Under the pieces are notes generated by a model, which saw only the letters and a list, made by a program, of their open reading frames with translations, did no database searches and was not told the origin of the DNA. A program made the translations under genes and the position numbers. Below, in pieces: positions 1 through 9,847 of a DNA stretch of 64,000 bases (position 1 is its first letter; each line of letters opens with the position of its first letter). The DNA lies in the NCBI RefSeq assembly GCF_029023785.1, contig NZ_CP118955.1, positions 556,501-620,500 of the forward strand. Direction: 5' to 3'. The stretch comes from Enterococcus faecium. Its GTDB lineage: Bacteria; Bacillota; Bacilli; Lactobacillales; Enterococcaceae.

Positions 1-41
1 ATAAGATCATGTGCATTGATTTTTTCTATCTCTACGTTCAT
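1..41 (-). CDS. 5' end of an unidentified gene (partial)
   Basis: A minus-strand ATG at 39-41 starts an open frame (MNVEIEKINAHDL...) that leaves the window after 13 codons. An AGGAG sequence lies directly against the start, which is unusually close. It follows the stop of the XRE regulator gene by 7 bases, so the two are probably co-transcribed. Too little is visible to name a function. Confidence 0.35.
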   Translation of the reverse strand, partial: MNVEIEKINAHDL

Positions 42-48
42 CTCCTAC

Positions 49-714
49 TTAATGCCTATCTGGCTCCTGAGGGCTTCTTTTTAAGGCATCGTCATAGTCT
101 TTGCTGAGAAGTTCTTGGTAATCTGAGGGAATGGCTTCCCAAGTGAGCAGGCGAACGTTCATGACGTGTTTTCCTTTGTGTTTGATTACAGCATGGTTTT
201 TCTCTTTTTCTACCTCTCCAGCGTGAAAAGACAGCCATGTACCATGGCCAAAGATATCATTACATACCCAATGTTCGATGGAATTGTCCACGTATCCTAC
301 AGGGAGTGTGGTATAGCCGATTTGTGGTTTCAAAAAAGGATTGAATCGATCAATCGTTTCATTTTTGTATTGATAATTGATAAGAAAAAGATAGACCAAA
401 CAAAAGACGAGCAGAAAGAAAGATAGTGTCTTTTTGAGTGAGAAGGGTTGTTTTGATGAATAAGATTTCTTGATAACAAGAGGTTCGTCTGGCAATGTTG
501 GTTCTATTGATTCGGTAGCTGATTCAATAGAAGGAAAATCAATCGGCAGACCTAAAGTCTGATGTAAAAGTGACAGCATTTCAAGGTCTGGCATTGTACG
601 AGAATTTTCCCAACTAGAAATCGTTTTATCGGAAACACCAATTTTTTCGCCTAATTCTTTTTGCGTAAGCTTACAATTTCTGCGGTAAGTTCGTATTTTT
701 TCTCCGATGTTCAT
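49..714 (-). CDS. Membrane-anchored XRE-family transcriptional regulator
   Basis: The 221-residue protein has an N-terminal helix-turn-helix of the Cro/C1 type (about residues 5-60, containing LTQKELGEKIGVSDKTISSWE), an acidic linker, one hydrophobic segment (about 94-115) and a C-terminal part of about 100 residues that should lie outside the membrane. This layout suggests a DNA-binding protein tethered to the membrane that may sense an extracytoplasmic signal; that role is inferred. The start is supported by GGAGAAGAAG just upstream. It is divergent from the decayed bacteriocin-type ABC locus at 840-3516 and shares about 125 bp with it, so it may regulate that locus. Confidence 0.8.
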   Translation of the reverse strand: MNIGEKIRTYRRNCKLTQKELGEKIGVSDKTISSWENSRTMPDLEMLSLLHQTLGLPIDFPSIESATESIEPTLPDEPLVIKKSYSSKQPFSLKKTLSFFLLVFCLVYLFLINYQYKNETIDRFNPFLKPQIGYTTLPVGYVDNSIEHWVCNDIFGHGTWLSFHAGEVEKEKNHAVIKHKGKHVMNVRLLTWEAIPSDYQELLSKDYDDALKRSPQEPDRH

Positions 715-839
715 CTTCTTCTCCTTTCGATTCTACAGTATATAGATTTATTCTACATGACCTATACACTTGATAGATACGTTTTTTTGATGAAAAACGG
801 TATGATTTTATCAAAGAATCATTTAAGTAAGGGAGAGTG

Positions 840-2874
840 GTGATAATCAAAAAAAGTTCACAGTTTTACTCACAATCATAGTGACCGGTATCATGAGTGG
901 TTTTGCCTTGGTTAGTATAAATAAACAGGTACTCTATCGGACAAATGAATTTTTCCATCAAACAGATACTTATACTCCGATTCGATTGCCACAACATTTT
1001 ATTGGGCAAGAAGAATATGAGCAGCTAATCATGGTATTTGAAAATGTCTCATCAGAAACTGAGCTTTCTTATATGAAAAAAACAGTAAATGAATCCAATG
1101 AAGTAGATACATCTTGGAACTTCAAGATACAGCCAAAGCTTGAAATGACATTGTATTATCAAGGGGATGTCAAATCTTCTCACGAGAAGGTACCTATTCT
1201 AATACCTCCTTTCGCGTAACGTCCATTGAAGAATCGATCAAAATAAAAGATTTTGAAGGTGAATTTTTCTTGATGACGAGAGAAAAAGAAGCCTATGAAC
1301 GGTTCATTTCACTATTTGTGGAACGATTCAATCAAGCATTTCACACTGATTATGCCACTAATATTTTTGAAGACTTTGAAAATAGCTATTCGTATTCGGT
1401 TATTTCAAGTACAGACGTATATAATTATCGAGTGTATTTAACTATTGGATTGATTCTTTTATTCCTTTTGTTATCATCCTTTTTCTTATTGATGAATAAA
1501 GAAATCAGTTTATTGTTGAATAATGGCTTTTCATTACATCAAGTATTGTGGTGTTTATTGGGGAAAAAGAAAATCATTATTACATTCATAATTGCAGGAA
1601 TCATTGGTGGTTTTATTTTTATGTATTATAAGGAGCAATTTCTTTATTTGTTCCAGATGTACGTTTTCTTGTTCAGCGGAATATATGGTATCTCTCTGAT
1701 TTCTCTTCTATTAGTTGAAAAAATCGTTTCATTAAGAGAAGCGTTCAACTATATCCAATACATTCTTTTTACATTTTGGTTGTTATTTTCTCTTCTTTTG
1801 ACCGTTGCCAATGTCGAATTAGCAACTATCGTTTTTTCTTCTTCACAGTTAGCTGTTTCCCATTAACCGCCAAAAGAAATTGCTGGTGAAGACTATCATG
1901 TGTTTTATCCAGTAACCATCGGGAAAAACCATGTGGATTTTATTTATTCCAATCGTTTTGCATCAGCAGCAGATCAGGAATTATATGAAACTTTGAATAA
2001 AAACGGAAGTATATTAGTCAATGTATCAGATTACTTGAATGAAGAAAACGAACAGTTCGGCAGAGGGATAAAAATAAATCCGAATTATCTTAAGAAATTT
2101 CCTTTGGCTGATGACCATGGAAACTTGATCCAAGTAACCGAAGAAGAAGCGCACCCTGTTATATTGATTCCTGAACGATATAGACATACAGGTTTAAAAA
2201 ATAATCTAGAAAAAATAACGGAATATTATCAAGAAATCAGTGAAAAAGAACCAAAATTTCTATTTATAAAAAACAATCAACCCATTTATACATTTATTCC
2301 TTCTATCTCATGGATTGAACATTACCCGCTTGTGGAAGTACTGACATTGAAAAACAGTACTTATTGGGAAAGGAATATTCTCAGTGGAGAAATCTATCCG
2401 CCGTTAAAGATCAAGATAGGCTCTTTGTCGAAAGAAATGCTATTTGAATTGATTGAGGAAAGCCAGTTACGTGATAACTTGCAGTTATCATTTCCGTATA
2501 CTCAAACAGAAGAGGCAGCTGTCAAGGTATTAAGCAGGTCATTTCATTATTTGATACAGGTATGTTTCCTCACTTTCTTTTCTTTTTTCTTATTGAGCTA
2601 CGTCATGTTACGCATATATTTTGTCTACAATTGCCGGAAAATCTCTATCTTTCGTTTAAGTGGTTATTCGCTCTTCGAAACATATAAAGATTTCTTCATA
2701 ATGAACCTCATCAAATGGGGAATGACAAGTGTAATCTTCCTTTTCCTTATAGAAAGAGAGCCTGAGTATCTTTTTAATATTTTTTTCTTTAGTTTCATTG
2801 ATTTTATTCTTTCAGTTATTTTTATTTTGTCTACAGAAAAGAAAAGTCAGTTATTGTTGATGAATGGAGGTTAA
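840..2874 (+). pseudogene. Decayed bacteriocin-associated integral membrane protein (DUF1430-like)
   Basis: Three consecutive open segments read as one membrane protein of about 670 residues. The probable start is GTG at 840 after AAGGGAGA. An A7 run (849-855) must gain one base to join it to the segment beginning KKFTVLLTIIVTG. A second frameshift lies near 1165-1195, after which the other frame continues as NTSFRVTSIEES. A TAA at 1864-1866 is an in-frame stop, since both sides share one frame. Hydrophobic segments cluster at about 1440-1850 and 2545-2860. Its place directly before a matching ATPase fits the membrane half of lactococcin-972-type bacteriocin export/immunity ABC systems. With three separate lesions it is very probably non-functional. 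Confidence 0.7.
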
Positions 2875-2877
2875 CAG

Positions 2878-3516
2878 TTGGAACCGTTGATAGCGATAAA
2901 AAGTGCAAAAAAAATCATTCGAAACAAAACCATTCTTCATTTGGACCATTTTACTGCGGATGCTGGGGATTTTGTGACTGTAGTTGGAGAGAGCGGAGCA
3001 GGGAAAAGTACTTTATTGAATATATTAGGATTGAATGATCAATTCAGTTCAGGGCAATTTTATTTATTTAATCAAGAAACAAAACATTTAACTGGAAGAG
3101 AGAAGCGCTTGATAAAAAGAAATGCCCTCTCTTTTCTTTTTCAAGACTTCGGATTGATTGAATATGAAACGATCAATTTTAATTTAGACATTGGCTTGAA
3201 GTTTTCGAATTTAAATGCTTCGGATAAACGAATAGTAAAGTATGAAGCATTGAAAAAAGTAAATATAGACAAGAAGCTAAGTACGCCTGTTTATACATTA
3301 TCTGGTGGTGAGAAGCAAAGAATCGCCTGTGCGAGAGTCTTATTGAAGAATAGCAAAATCATTTTAGCCGATGAACCAACTGGATCATTAGATAAACGAA
3401 ATAAGGAGCAAGTCGTTGAAATCTTATCGCAACAGGCTTCCCAAGGTACGTTAGTTATCGTGGTCATGCATGATCCATATCTGACCAAAATAGGAAACAA
3501 GAAGATCATGCTTTAG
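2878..3516 (+). CDS. ABC transporter ATP-binding protein, bacteriocin-export type
   Basis: A 212-residue stand-alone ATPase with Walker A (GESGAGKST, about 37-45), the ABC signature LSGGEKQR (about 140) and Walker B (IILADEPTGSLD, about 160). It begins with TTG; the GGAGG that overlaps the end of the upstream pseudogene serves as its ribosome binding site, indicating translational coupling. It resembles the LolD/MacB-type ATPases paired with DUF1430 membrane proteins in lactococcin 972 loci. Its membrane partner is broken, so the subunit is intact but may have nothing to energise. Confidence 0.85.
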   Translation: MEPLIAIKSAKKIIRNKTILHLDHFTADAGDFVTVVGESGAGKSTLLNILGLNDQFSSGQFYLFNQETKHLTGREKRLIKRNALSFLFQDFGLIEYETINFNLDIGLKFSNLNASDKRIVKYEALKKVNIDKKLSTPVYTLSGGEKQRIACARVLLKNSKIILADEPTGSLDKRNKEQVVEILSQQASQGTLVIVVMHDPYLTKIGNKKIML

Positions 3517-3684
3517 AAAACAAATGAAAAATCAATTTTTTTCAATAAAAACAACAAAAAAATGTCTGGAAAATCGAACATAAAAGTGTCTGATTTGAAT
3601 ATCCCAGCAGCGGAAGAAGAAAAACAAAATCGATAACATTTGTTCTAAGAATTAGTTACGTTAAATACGGAACGCAAGATAGAC

Positions 3685-3713
3685 TTGAAAAGCGGTAACA
3701 AAAGAAGTAGTAT
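3685..3713 (+). promoter_or_regulatory. Probable prsA promoter
   Basis: TTGAAA (3685-3690) and TAGTAT (3708-3713) are separated by 17 bp. A second possible -35 (TTGACA) lies at about 3732. A start near 3720 would give a leader of about 170 nt before prsA. Confidence 0.5.
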
Positions 3714-3736
3714 ATTAAGGTGTGATGTGCTACTTG

Positions 3737-3855
3737 ACATTTATTCTGCTGAGCGAACTTTCTGGATTGTGTAGCCTTATATCTATTCAGGACGTATCGA
3801 GCAGATTAGTAAAGGTGTTCTTGATGATTTTCATCTTGAACACCTTTGTTTTTAG
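3737..3855 (+). promoter_or_regulatory. Structured prsA leader with intrinsic terminator
   Basis: The leader has a possible closing stem (TCTGCT near 3744 with AGCAGA near 3800), followed by a hairpin with AAAGGTGTTC at 3811-3820 and GAACACCTTT at about 3838-3847, then a short T-run. The hairpin lies between the promoter and prsA, so it can act as an attenuator. I do not recognise the upstream fold as a named RNA family. The rest of the 3517-3891 gap holds only very short open frames with no ribosome binding site. Confidence 0.5.
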
Positions 3856-3891
3856 CAATTCGCAAAAAACGAAAAGTAGGAGAATTGATAA

Positions 3892-4803
3892 ATGAAAAAA
3901 AGATTTTTAGCACTTGCCATCGTACTAGGCACTGGCTTATTGTCAGGCTGTACGAATGCCGGTGAAAAAACAGCCGTTAGTTATAAAGGCGGTACAATCA
4001 GCGAACAAGAAGTAATGGATAGCTTGAAAAAAATGCAAGGAGCAGATTCCGCTGTGCAACAGTTGATCGTTTATCAAGTATTTGAAGATAAATATGGAGA
4101 TGACGTATCAACCAAAGAAATCGATTCCCAATATGATCAAACAAAGAAACAATTGGGTGATTCATTTGATTCACAATTGAAATCTGCAGGTTACACAGAA
4201 CAAACATTCAAAGACAGTATCAAACAAAGTCTAGCCTTTCAAGAAGGTCTAAAGAAACATATCAAATTGACCGATGAAGATTTAAAAACGGCTTGGGAAT
4301 CTTTCCATCCAGAAGTGGAAGCTCAAATTATCCAAGTAGCAAGTGAAGATGATGCAAAAGATGTGAAGAAAGCTGCTGATAAGGGAGACGATTTCTCTAA
4401 ATTAGCCAAAGACAAGTCAACTGATACTACGACAAAAGAAGATGGCGGAAAAGTGAAATTTGATTCCACTACTACAACGGTTCCGGCAGAAGTCAAAGAA
4501 GCAGCCTTTAAGTTGAAAGATGGTCAAGTTTCTGATGTGATCACTTCTACCAATGCTTCAACTTATACTACGGAATATTATGTGGTTAAAATGGTGAAAA
4601 ACCAAAACAAAGGCAACGACATGGATAAATACAAAAAAGAATTGAAAGAAATTGCAACAGACACAAAATTAAGTGACAGTACCTTCCAGAATAAAGTAAT
4701 TGGCGAAGTATTGAAAGACGCTAATGTAAAAATCAAAGACAAAGACTTTGAAAATGTTTTGAGTACATTCACTTCAGATTCTAGTACAGCAAGTAGTAAA
4801 TAA
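3892..4803 (+). CDS. prsA: Foldase lipoprotein PrsA (peptidyl-prolyl isomerase)
   Basis: A 303-residue lipoprotein. The N-terminus is a lipoprotein signal ending in a LLSGC lipobox (Cys about 20). An N-terminal SurA-like helical region is followed by a parvulin-type PpiC domain (about 135-235) and a helical C-terminus. In Gram-positive bacteria PrsA sits on the outer face of the membrane and helps exported proteins fold, including surface proteins and penicillin-binding proteins. The start has GTAGGAGAATTG upstream. Monocistronic, with its own leader and terminator. Confidence 0.93.
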   Translation: MKKRFLALAIVLGTGLLSGCTNAGEKTAVSYKGGTISEQEVMDSLKKMQGADSAVQQLIVYQVFEDKYGDDVSTKEIDSQYDQTKKQLGDSFDSQLKSAGYTEQTFKDSIKQSLAFQEGLKKHIKLTDEDLKTAWESFHPEVEAQIIQVASEDDAKDVKKAADKGDDFSKLAKDKSTDTTTKEDGGKVKFDSTTTTVPAEVKEAAFKLKDGQVSDVITSTNASTYTTEYYVVKMVKNQNKGNDMDKYKKELKEIATDTKLSDSTFQNKVIGEVLKDANVKIKDKDFENVLSTFTSDSSTASSK

Positions 4804-4868
4804 GCGGTATAAATAAAAAATATGAACTATTTAAATCAATAAAACTGTTCATCTAAATCTTTTTATTA

Positions 4869-4920
4869 GAACTAAATCAACAGTAGTTTAATTACTACTT
4901 GATTTAGTTCTTTTTATTTT
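4869..4920 (+). terminator. Intrinsic terminator of prsA
   Basis: Inverted repeat GAACTAAATCAA ... TTGATTTAGTTC, with further pairing in the loop, followed by TTTTTATTTT. Confidence 0.85.
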
Positions 4921-5109
4921 AAAAATTTTTTTTACTTAGAATCCAGCCACCCTAGATATTTTTCTGTATAATCTTAAATAAAGAAAACGATATTAAAAAA
5001 TGCACGTAGAAGTAGATAAATGGAGTGGTTTTGCAAATTTCTTTTATTTCTAGAAGTTATTCACGTATACGGATTTGTTTTTCTCACAAATAAAAAGGCA
5101 GGAAGTACA

Positions 5110-5457
5110 ATGGATCATTTGTATATAAAATATATTCATCAATTTTCCGTTTTGGTGTTAGGCACACTAATTATAGCGGGGATTGTCGCATTTATTATTC
5201 AAGGTCGTGACATATTAACAGTACATCAAGAGTTTTTCAGTTATGCATTTGGTATTCCTCTGATCGCTATAAGGTCTGATAACAAAAAGTGGAAGAAACG
5301 CTATTACATTCTCTTGCTATTTTTGTGTTTTTATCTGCCACCTAAGATTTTTACTTTATTAGGTATACAATGCCTATCATTTTCTTTTATTTCCTATATC
5401 ATTGTTTTAATTTTCCTCAGTTTTATAGTATGGGTGTTTTATCTTGTCAAAAAATAA
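5110..5457 (+). CDS. Small integral membrane protein, unknown function
   Basis: A frame of 115 residues beginning MDHLYIKYIHQF. I chose ATG 5110 because AGGAAGT lies just upstream; the frame is open back to 5020, but those codons have no ribosome binding site. Three or four hydrophobic segments (about 12-32, 70-90, 92-113) are separated by a short basic loop (NKKWKKRY). A TATAAT box lies at 4967-4972. No family recognised; it stands alone between prsA and the lipid kinase. Confidence 0.55.
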   Translation: MDHLYIKYIHQFSVLVLGTLIIAGIVAFIIQGRDILTVHQEFFSYAFGIPLIAIRSDNKKWKKRYYILLLFLCFYLPPKIFTLLGIQCLSFSFISYIIVLIFLSFIVWVFYLVKK

Positions 5458-5551
5458 ATGAATGTTTCATGAACAGTACTTCATCACAGCCTAATTTTTT
5501 TCTTTATGCTATCGTTATATTAAAGAAATCAATGAGAAGGGAAAGAAAGTG

Positions 5552-6436
5552 ATGAAAAAAGTTTTATTAGTGGTAAACCCCAGTTCAGGCGGTGAACAAG
5601 CAAAGGAATTTGAGCAATTAGCGATAGCAAAATTGAAATCGGTGTTTGATGAAGTGGTCGTCTTGCATACAAAAAAAGCAGGGGATGCAAAAAACTTTAC
5701 TCGCGAAGCGGCTACGGAAGGGTATCATAGTGTGTTTGTCATGGGCGGAGATGGAACAGTCAACGAAGGAATCAGTGGAATCGCTGAACAAGAACATCGG
5801 CCAAATTTCGGATTTTTCCCATTGGGTACGGTGAATGACTTGGCTCGAGCATTAGGGATACCGCTAGAACCTGAGGAAGCGATCAATCATTTTTCGATTG
5901 AATCAGTCAAGCCATTGGATATTGGAAAAATAAATGACGACTATTTTATGAATGTCGTCGCAATTGGCTCTATCCCTGAAGCAATCAATGATGTAGATGC
6001 GGAGAAGAAGACGAAATTTGGAAAACTAGCTTATTTCATGTCAGGAATCAAACAGTTAGCTTCCACACAATCCTACTCGTTTCACGTAGAAGTTGATGGA
6101 AAGAAGGAAGAAATTGAGAGCAGTACCTTGCTGATAGGACTAACTAACTCAGTCGGCGGTTTTGAAACATTACTTCCAAATGCAAAAGTGGATGATGGTA
6201 AGCTCCATTTGGTTTATTTAAAAGATTCTTCTTTGATCGATACGCTTAAAACATTGCCAGACCTATTAAAAGGAGTAGATGAATCTACGAAAAATCTAGC
6301 CTATCTTACTTGTGAGCAATTAGTTGTGTCATTAGCTGATGAGGAAGAATTGACGACGAATGTTGATGGGGATGAAGGGGATAAATTACCTGTGATAATC
6401 AAAGTGTTACCCTCACATTTACAGGTTTATTGTTAA
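5552..6436 (+). CDS. Diacylglycerol/lipid kinase family protein
   Basis: A protein of about 294 residues of the DagK/YegS/BmrU family, which phosphorylates diacylglycerol or related lipids with ATP. The nucleotide-binding motif GGDGTVNEGISG is at about residue 65, with NPSSGG near the N-terminus and PLGTVNDLARALGIP at about 92-106. A GTG lies directly before the chosen ATG; either could be used given AGAAGGGAAAG upstream. In Firmicutes such enzymes recycle the diacylglycerol released during lipoteichoic acid synthesis, and an LtaS gene lies elsewhere in the window. Substrate inferred from family only. Confidence 0.85.
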   Translation: MKKVLLVVNPSSGGEQAKEFEQLAIAKLKSVFDEVVVLHTKKAGDAKNFTREAATEGYHSVFVMGGDGTVNEGISGIAEQEHRPNFGFFPLGTVNDLARALGIPLEPEEAINHFSIESVKPLDIGKINDDYFMNVVAIGSIPEAINDVDAEKKTKFGKLAYFMSGIKQLASTQSYSFHVEVDGKKEEIESSTLLIGLTNSVGGFETLLPNAKVDDGKLHLVYLKDSSLIDTLKTLPDLLKGVDESTKNLAYLTCEQLVVSLADEEELTTNVDGDEGDKLPVIIKVLPSHLQVYC

Positions 6437-6439
6437 AAT

Positions 6440-6530
6440 GGAGGTTGTGGCCGAAGAGTTGTCAGGAGAACACCGCTTGTTCGGGATAAGGGACTGTGAC
6501 AAGACTTTTGTCACAGCCTTTTTTTGTACA
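6440..6530. terminator. Terminator with part of the dispersed repeat family
   Basis: CTGTGACAAGACTTTTGTCACAG is a self-complementary hairpin (about 6492-6514) followed by a T-run, and ends the lipid kinase transcript. The bases just before it (gttgtggccgaagagttg at about 6444) recur almost unchanged near 29045-29065, so this is a partial copy of the repeat described at 28655-29215. Confidence 0.75.
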
Positions 6531-6657
6531 AAAAAGAAATTTTCACCTAACAGAAAAATTTTCCATAAACATACATATTTTAAATATGAAAGTACAATTA
6601 CAAATAAATTAAAACGTTAAAATAAAATTGTCAAAACGTCAGAGAGGATGGTGGAGA

Positions 6658-9600
6658 ATGAATCAATATGTAAAAAAGCTGATTGCGTCGATTTTGTTTG
6701 TCTTCCCTCTCTTGATGGTGACATCCGTTTTTGCCGATGTAGAGAAAACAAGCGAATCAACGCAATCAGAGAATCAAAGTTTTGACAAGACTACTTTTTC
6801 AGAAGAATCAATTACTTCTGAAACTACAGAATCCCAAAGTGAGGCGCCTACTTCTAATACAAGGCAAGAAGAAAATAAGACAAGTGAGACCTCAGAAGTA
6901 GCTGAACAAACGTCTGATAGCAGTGAAGAGGTACAGGTTAGAGTTGTTTCAGCGGATGGGTACAGCGAAGCTGCCACAACAGAAGAACTGACGCAGCTTC
7001 TCGCAGACGAATCAGTAGCTAAGATTCGTTTAACTCAGCCTTTGACTTTAGACAGGGAATTGGAGATCAAGCGAGATATCGTTATCGATTTTGGCGGACT
7101 TGCTCATAATTTCGGCAAACATCACATCTATATCAATGAGACACCTCAGTCGATCGAGTTTCAGAATTTTAAAGGAACGGCAGCTCATCCAGGTGGGTTG
7201 ATACCAAATATCGATGGAAATGCCATTATCATTGCTTATATGTCCGATTTTTGGGGAAGCAGATATCATTTTACGGGAGAAATAAAATTTACCGGGACAC
7301 TTGACTTATATGATGGTTCTAAATTAGGCCTGATTTACGCCCCTCGTGCAACTGTCACATTAGATGGTGTTTCCGGTGTATTGGATGTCCAACCAGTGAA
7401 AGAAGGGATGAATGCCGCTCCGGGTAAAGCTTATTTTTGTAGAAGCTATCAGCTAAATGTAATCAATGGTAGTCAGCTTTGTGGACCATATCTAGGAAAA
7501 TTCTATGGTTTTCTAGATTCAGGTGATGAGACGGGCAGTGGAAAAACAGCACCAGGACTCCATATCTTGAGTGGTTCAAAGGTCTCTCTTGACTATGATC
7601 GGGCAGATGGCGTCAGCGATGAAGGAGAGGCTGTCGATACGCTACCCGGGAATGTCACATTTGAAGTTAGTGGCTCAGGAAGTGAATTTTCGGTAAATAC
7701 AAAGATCAATATTACCAACGACAACAATCGCGGAATTATCCAAATGAGAGGCTCAGGATCAAGAGTCGCTGTGTCGAATGATGGGAAAATCACAATCAAT
7801 ACAGCGACTACTGGCGGATTTCGCCTGCAAGGAGATTCTAGTCAAATCCATGTATCAAGTGGTGGACAAATCTCGGTCAAAATGGCTGGAGATGGCGACC
7901 AACCTGGAAACAATGGGATGCGTTTTGTAAGGAAAGGACTTTCTTTTATCGTAGAAGGAGCCGGATCAGTCATCGATATTGATAAGCAAAGTGGTCGTTC
8001 TAGCGCAGTTCGTTTTGAGAACGGTACGCAAAAACTAACAGTAACTAATGGAGGCTCATTGAAGGTAAGAAATGCAGGGGATGGCAAATCTTATGTGAAC
8101 AGACTCAATCAAGGAAACCAAGCGATCCAATTTTATGACGCTTCTGGTTTTCTAGAAAGTCCAGGGTCAGCTGATTTTACGGTTACTGGAGAAAAATCAA
8201 ATATCGATATACGCGCAGATTCCGGAGCTACCGTAGATACAACTGGAGATATTGATTTGAACTTTATGGCTGGCGAAAAAACTTATTTAGTCATGGTCGG
8301 GAAAACTGGGGAAGATAAGACTGGCATCATCAGTGGGGATGTGTTGAATGTAGACTTAGAATCTCCTACCTATTTCGATTTCCAAAACAAACGGATCGGA
8401 AGCGAGACTAATGGCATAGGTGGCTGGGTATTTCAAGGAAATGGCGATTCTTCTTTGAAGATCGCTCATTCAGAAATTGCTTTATGGCGAAAGGCAGGAG
8501 CAACGTTCGATAACTTTGAAAAAGATCCGGATTATTTTTCTGATATGACAGACTTATCGATCAATGGAACCGACTTAGGTAATTTTGTATCAAGCCCTAG
8601 TGCAGGTTTAACAAATGAATTTGCTCAGACAGGTGCCGGAATGAAAAATTATAATCGAATCAGTGCCAATAACCAGCTTCCGATGATTGAATCCTTAAGA
8701 GTACCAACGAATGCAGATAAAAAAATCTATGGGCATGTCGTTGTTCCCGAAGGTGTCGAGGCAAAGCCAAGAGATGCTTGGACAGGCGAAGTAGAAGTGA
8801 CTTTACGTATTACTTATGCAGATACGACGAAATCACCTGTAGAAATTACTACTCTCACACAAGGACAAACAGATGAAAATAAAGGGGCAGGATATAATCC
8901 GTGGGGAGAAGGCGAACAAGGCGGTTTGTTTGAAGTTCAAGTACCCAACAAAGAAAGACTAACAACGGGGGATCAAGTGCAAGTAGTTGCTGCTAAAAAA
9001 GTAAGAGGTGGCCAAGAAGTGACAGAACTGGACTCTGCCAAAACGACAGTCGATGTGATTCCTCCTGAACCTGCTAATTTAAGTACCACGTTAATCAATG
9101 CAGCTTCTCGCACGATCACAGGTACAGGTGAAGCAGGAGCCTTGGTTTCATTGAAAAAAAATCAAGCTGTTTTGTCAGAAACAACTATTGATGATACAGG
9201 GGAATTTGTTCTTTCTATCCCAGAAAATCAACTTTTTGCAGGAGATGTATTAGAAATTGTATTAAACGACCAAGCAGGAGAAGCTACTGCTAAGGGTGTG
9301 CAGAACAAGCCAAGTACCAACGATGAAATTGGGAATCACAATCCAAGTGATACGCCAGTTGTTTATCATGATGCCCCGCCTTTTGCACCTGCTACGAAGA
9401 TCGTAGTAGAAGGTGGTCTCTCATTTCTTGCCCCTTCCAAACTCGATTTTGGTCAGATCAAAGCAACTGGTTTGACACAAGAAGCATTTGGCCAAATGGA
9501 TATACAGGAAAAATTATGGATTTATGATCAGCGAGAAACGAAAAATCCGTGGATCTTAACGATAAAATTATCTCAGCCTTTCACAAATGATGCAGGATTT

Positions 9601-9828
9601 TCTATGCAGGATGTCCTATATTTCAAGAAAGGAGAGGAGTATCAATTAGTGAATGAAGAAGAACTGGAAATTGTCAGAGGACAAAATTCAACGAATGTGC
9701 AAGCAGATTATTCAGAATATTTAAATAACGGTCGGACGTTTAAACTTGTCTTAACCAAAGAAAATCAGATAGCTGGTAATTACTCAGCAGAGATAACATG
9801 GACATTAGCAGATGCGCCGACAGAATAA
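6658..9828 (+). CDS. Large WxL-domain surface protein with beta-helix-like adhesive region
   Basis: A 1056-residue secreted protein. ATG 6658 is chosen because GGATGGTGGAG precedes it and the Sec signal peptide (MNQYVKKLIASILF...SVFA) begins there. A Ser/Thr/Glu-rich stretch (about 30-95) is followed by a long repetitive beta-rich region of the pectate-lyase-like adhesive type (about 100-560), Ig-like segments (about 690-880) and a C-terminal WxL domain (about 890-1056) with NPWIL and TWTLADAPTE. WxL domains bind peptidoglycan non-covalently. First gene of a WxL / DUF916 / WxL operon, the usual composition of these enterococcal surface complexes. A role in adhesion is inferred. Confidence 0.88.
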   Translation: MNQYVKKLIASILFVFPLLMVTSVFADVEKTSESTQSENQSFDKTTFSEESITSETTESQSEAPTSNTRQEENKTSETSEVAEQTSDSSEEVQVRVVSADGYSEAATTEELTQLLADESVAKIRLTQPLTLDRELEIKRDIVIDFGGLAHNFGKHHIYINETPQSIEFQNFKGTAAHPGGLIPNIDGNAIIIAYMSDFWGSRYHFTGEIKFTGTLDLYDGSKLGLIYAPRATVTLDGVSGVLDVQPVKEGMNAAPGKAYFCRSYQLNVINGSQLCGPYLGKFYGFLDSGDETGSGKTAPGLHILSGSKVSLDYDRADGVSDEGEAVDTLPGNVTFEVSGSGSEFSVNTKINITNDNNRGIIQMRGSGSRVAVSNDGKITINTATTGGFRLQGDSSQIHVSSGGQISVKMAGDGDQPGNNGMRFVRKGLSFIVEGAGSVIDIDKQSGRSSAVRFENGTQKLTVTNGGSLKVRNAGDGKSYVNRLNQGNQAIQFYDASGFLESPGSADFTVTGEKSNIDIRADSGATVDTTGDIDLNFMAGEKTYLVMVGKTGEDKTGIISGDVLNVDLESPTYFDFQNKRIGSETNGIGGWVFQGNGDSSLKIAHSEIALWRKAGATFDNFEKDPDYFSDMTDLSINGTDLGNFVSSPSAGLTNEFAQTGAGMKNYNRISANNQLPMIESLRVPTNADKKIYGHVVVPEGVEAKPRDAWTGEVEVTLRITYADTTKSPVEITTLTQGQTDENKGAGYNPWGEGEQGGLFEVQVPNKERLTTGDQVQVVAAKKVRGGQEVTELDSAKTTVDVIPPEPANLSTTLINAASRTITGTGEAGALVSLKKNQAVLSETTIDDTGEFVLSIPENQLFAGDVLEIVLNDQAGEATAKGVQNKPSTNDEIGNHNPSDTPVVYHDAPPFAPATKIVVEGGLSFLAPSKLDFGQIKATGLTQEAFGQMDIQEKLWIYDQRETKNPWILTIKLSQPFTNDAGFSMQDVLYFKKGEEYQLVNEEELEIVRGQNSTNVQADYSEYLNNGRTFKLVLTKENQIAGNYSAEITWTLADAPTE

Positions 9829-9847
9829 AGATCAAGGAGGATGATTG

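Noticed and set aside
3524..3637. Two tiny frames (19 and 24 codons) after the ATPase, considered as bacteriocin peptides
   Set aside because: No ribosome binding site, no signal or double-glycine leader, and low-complexity composition.
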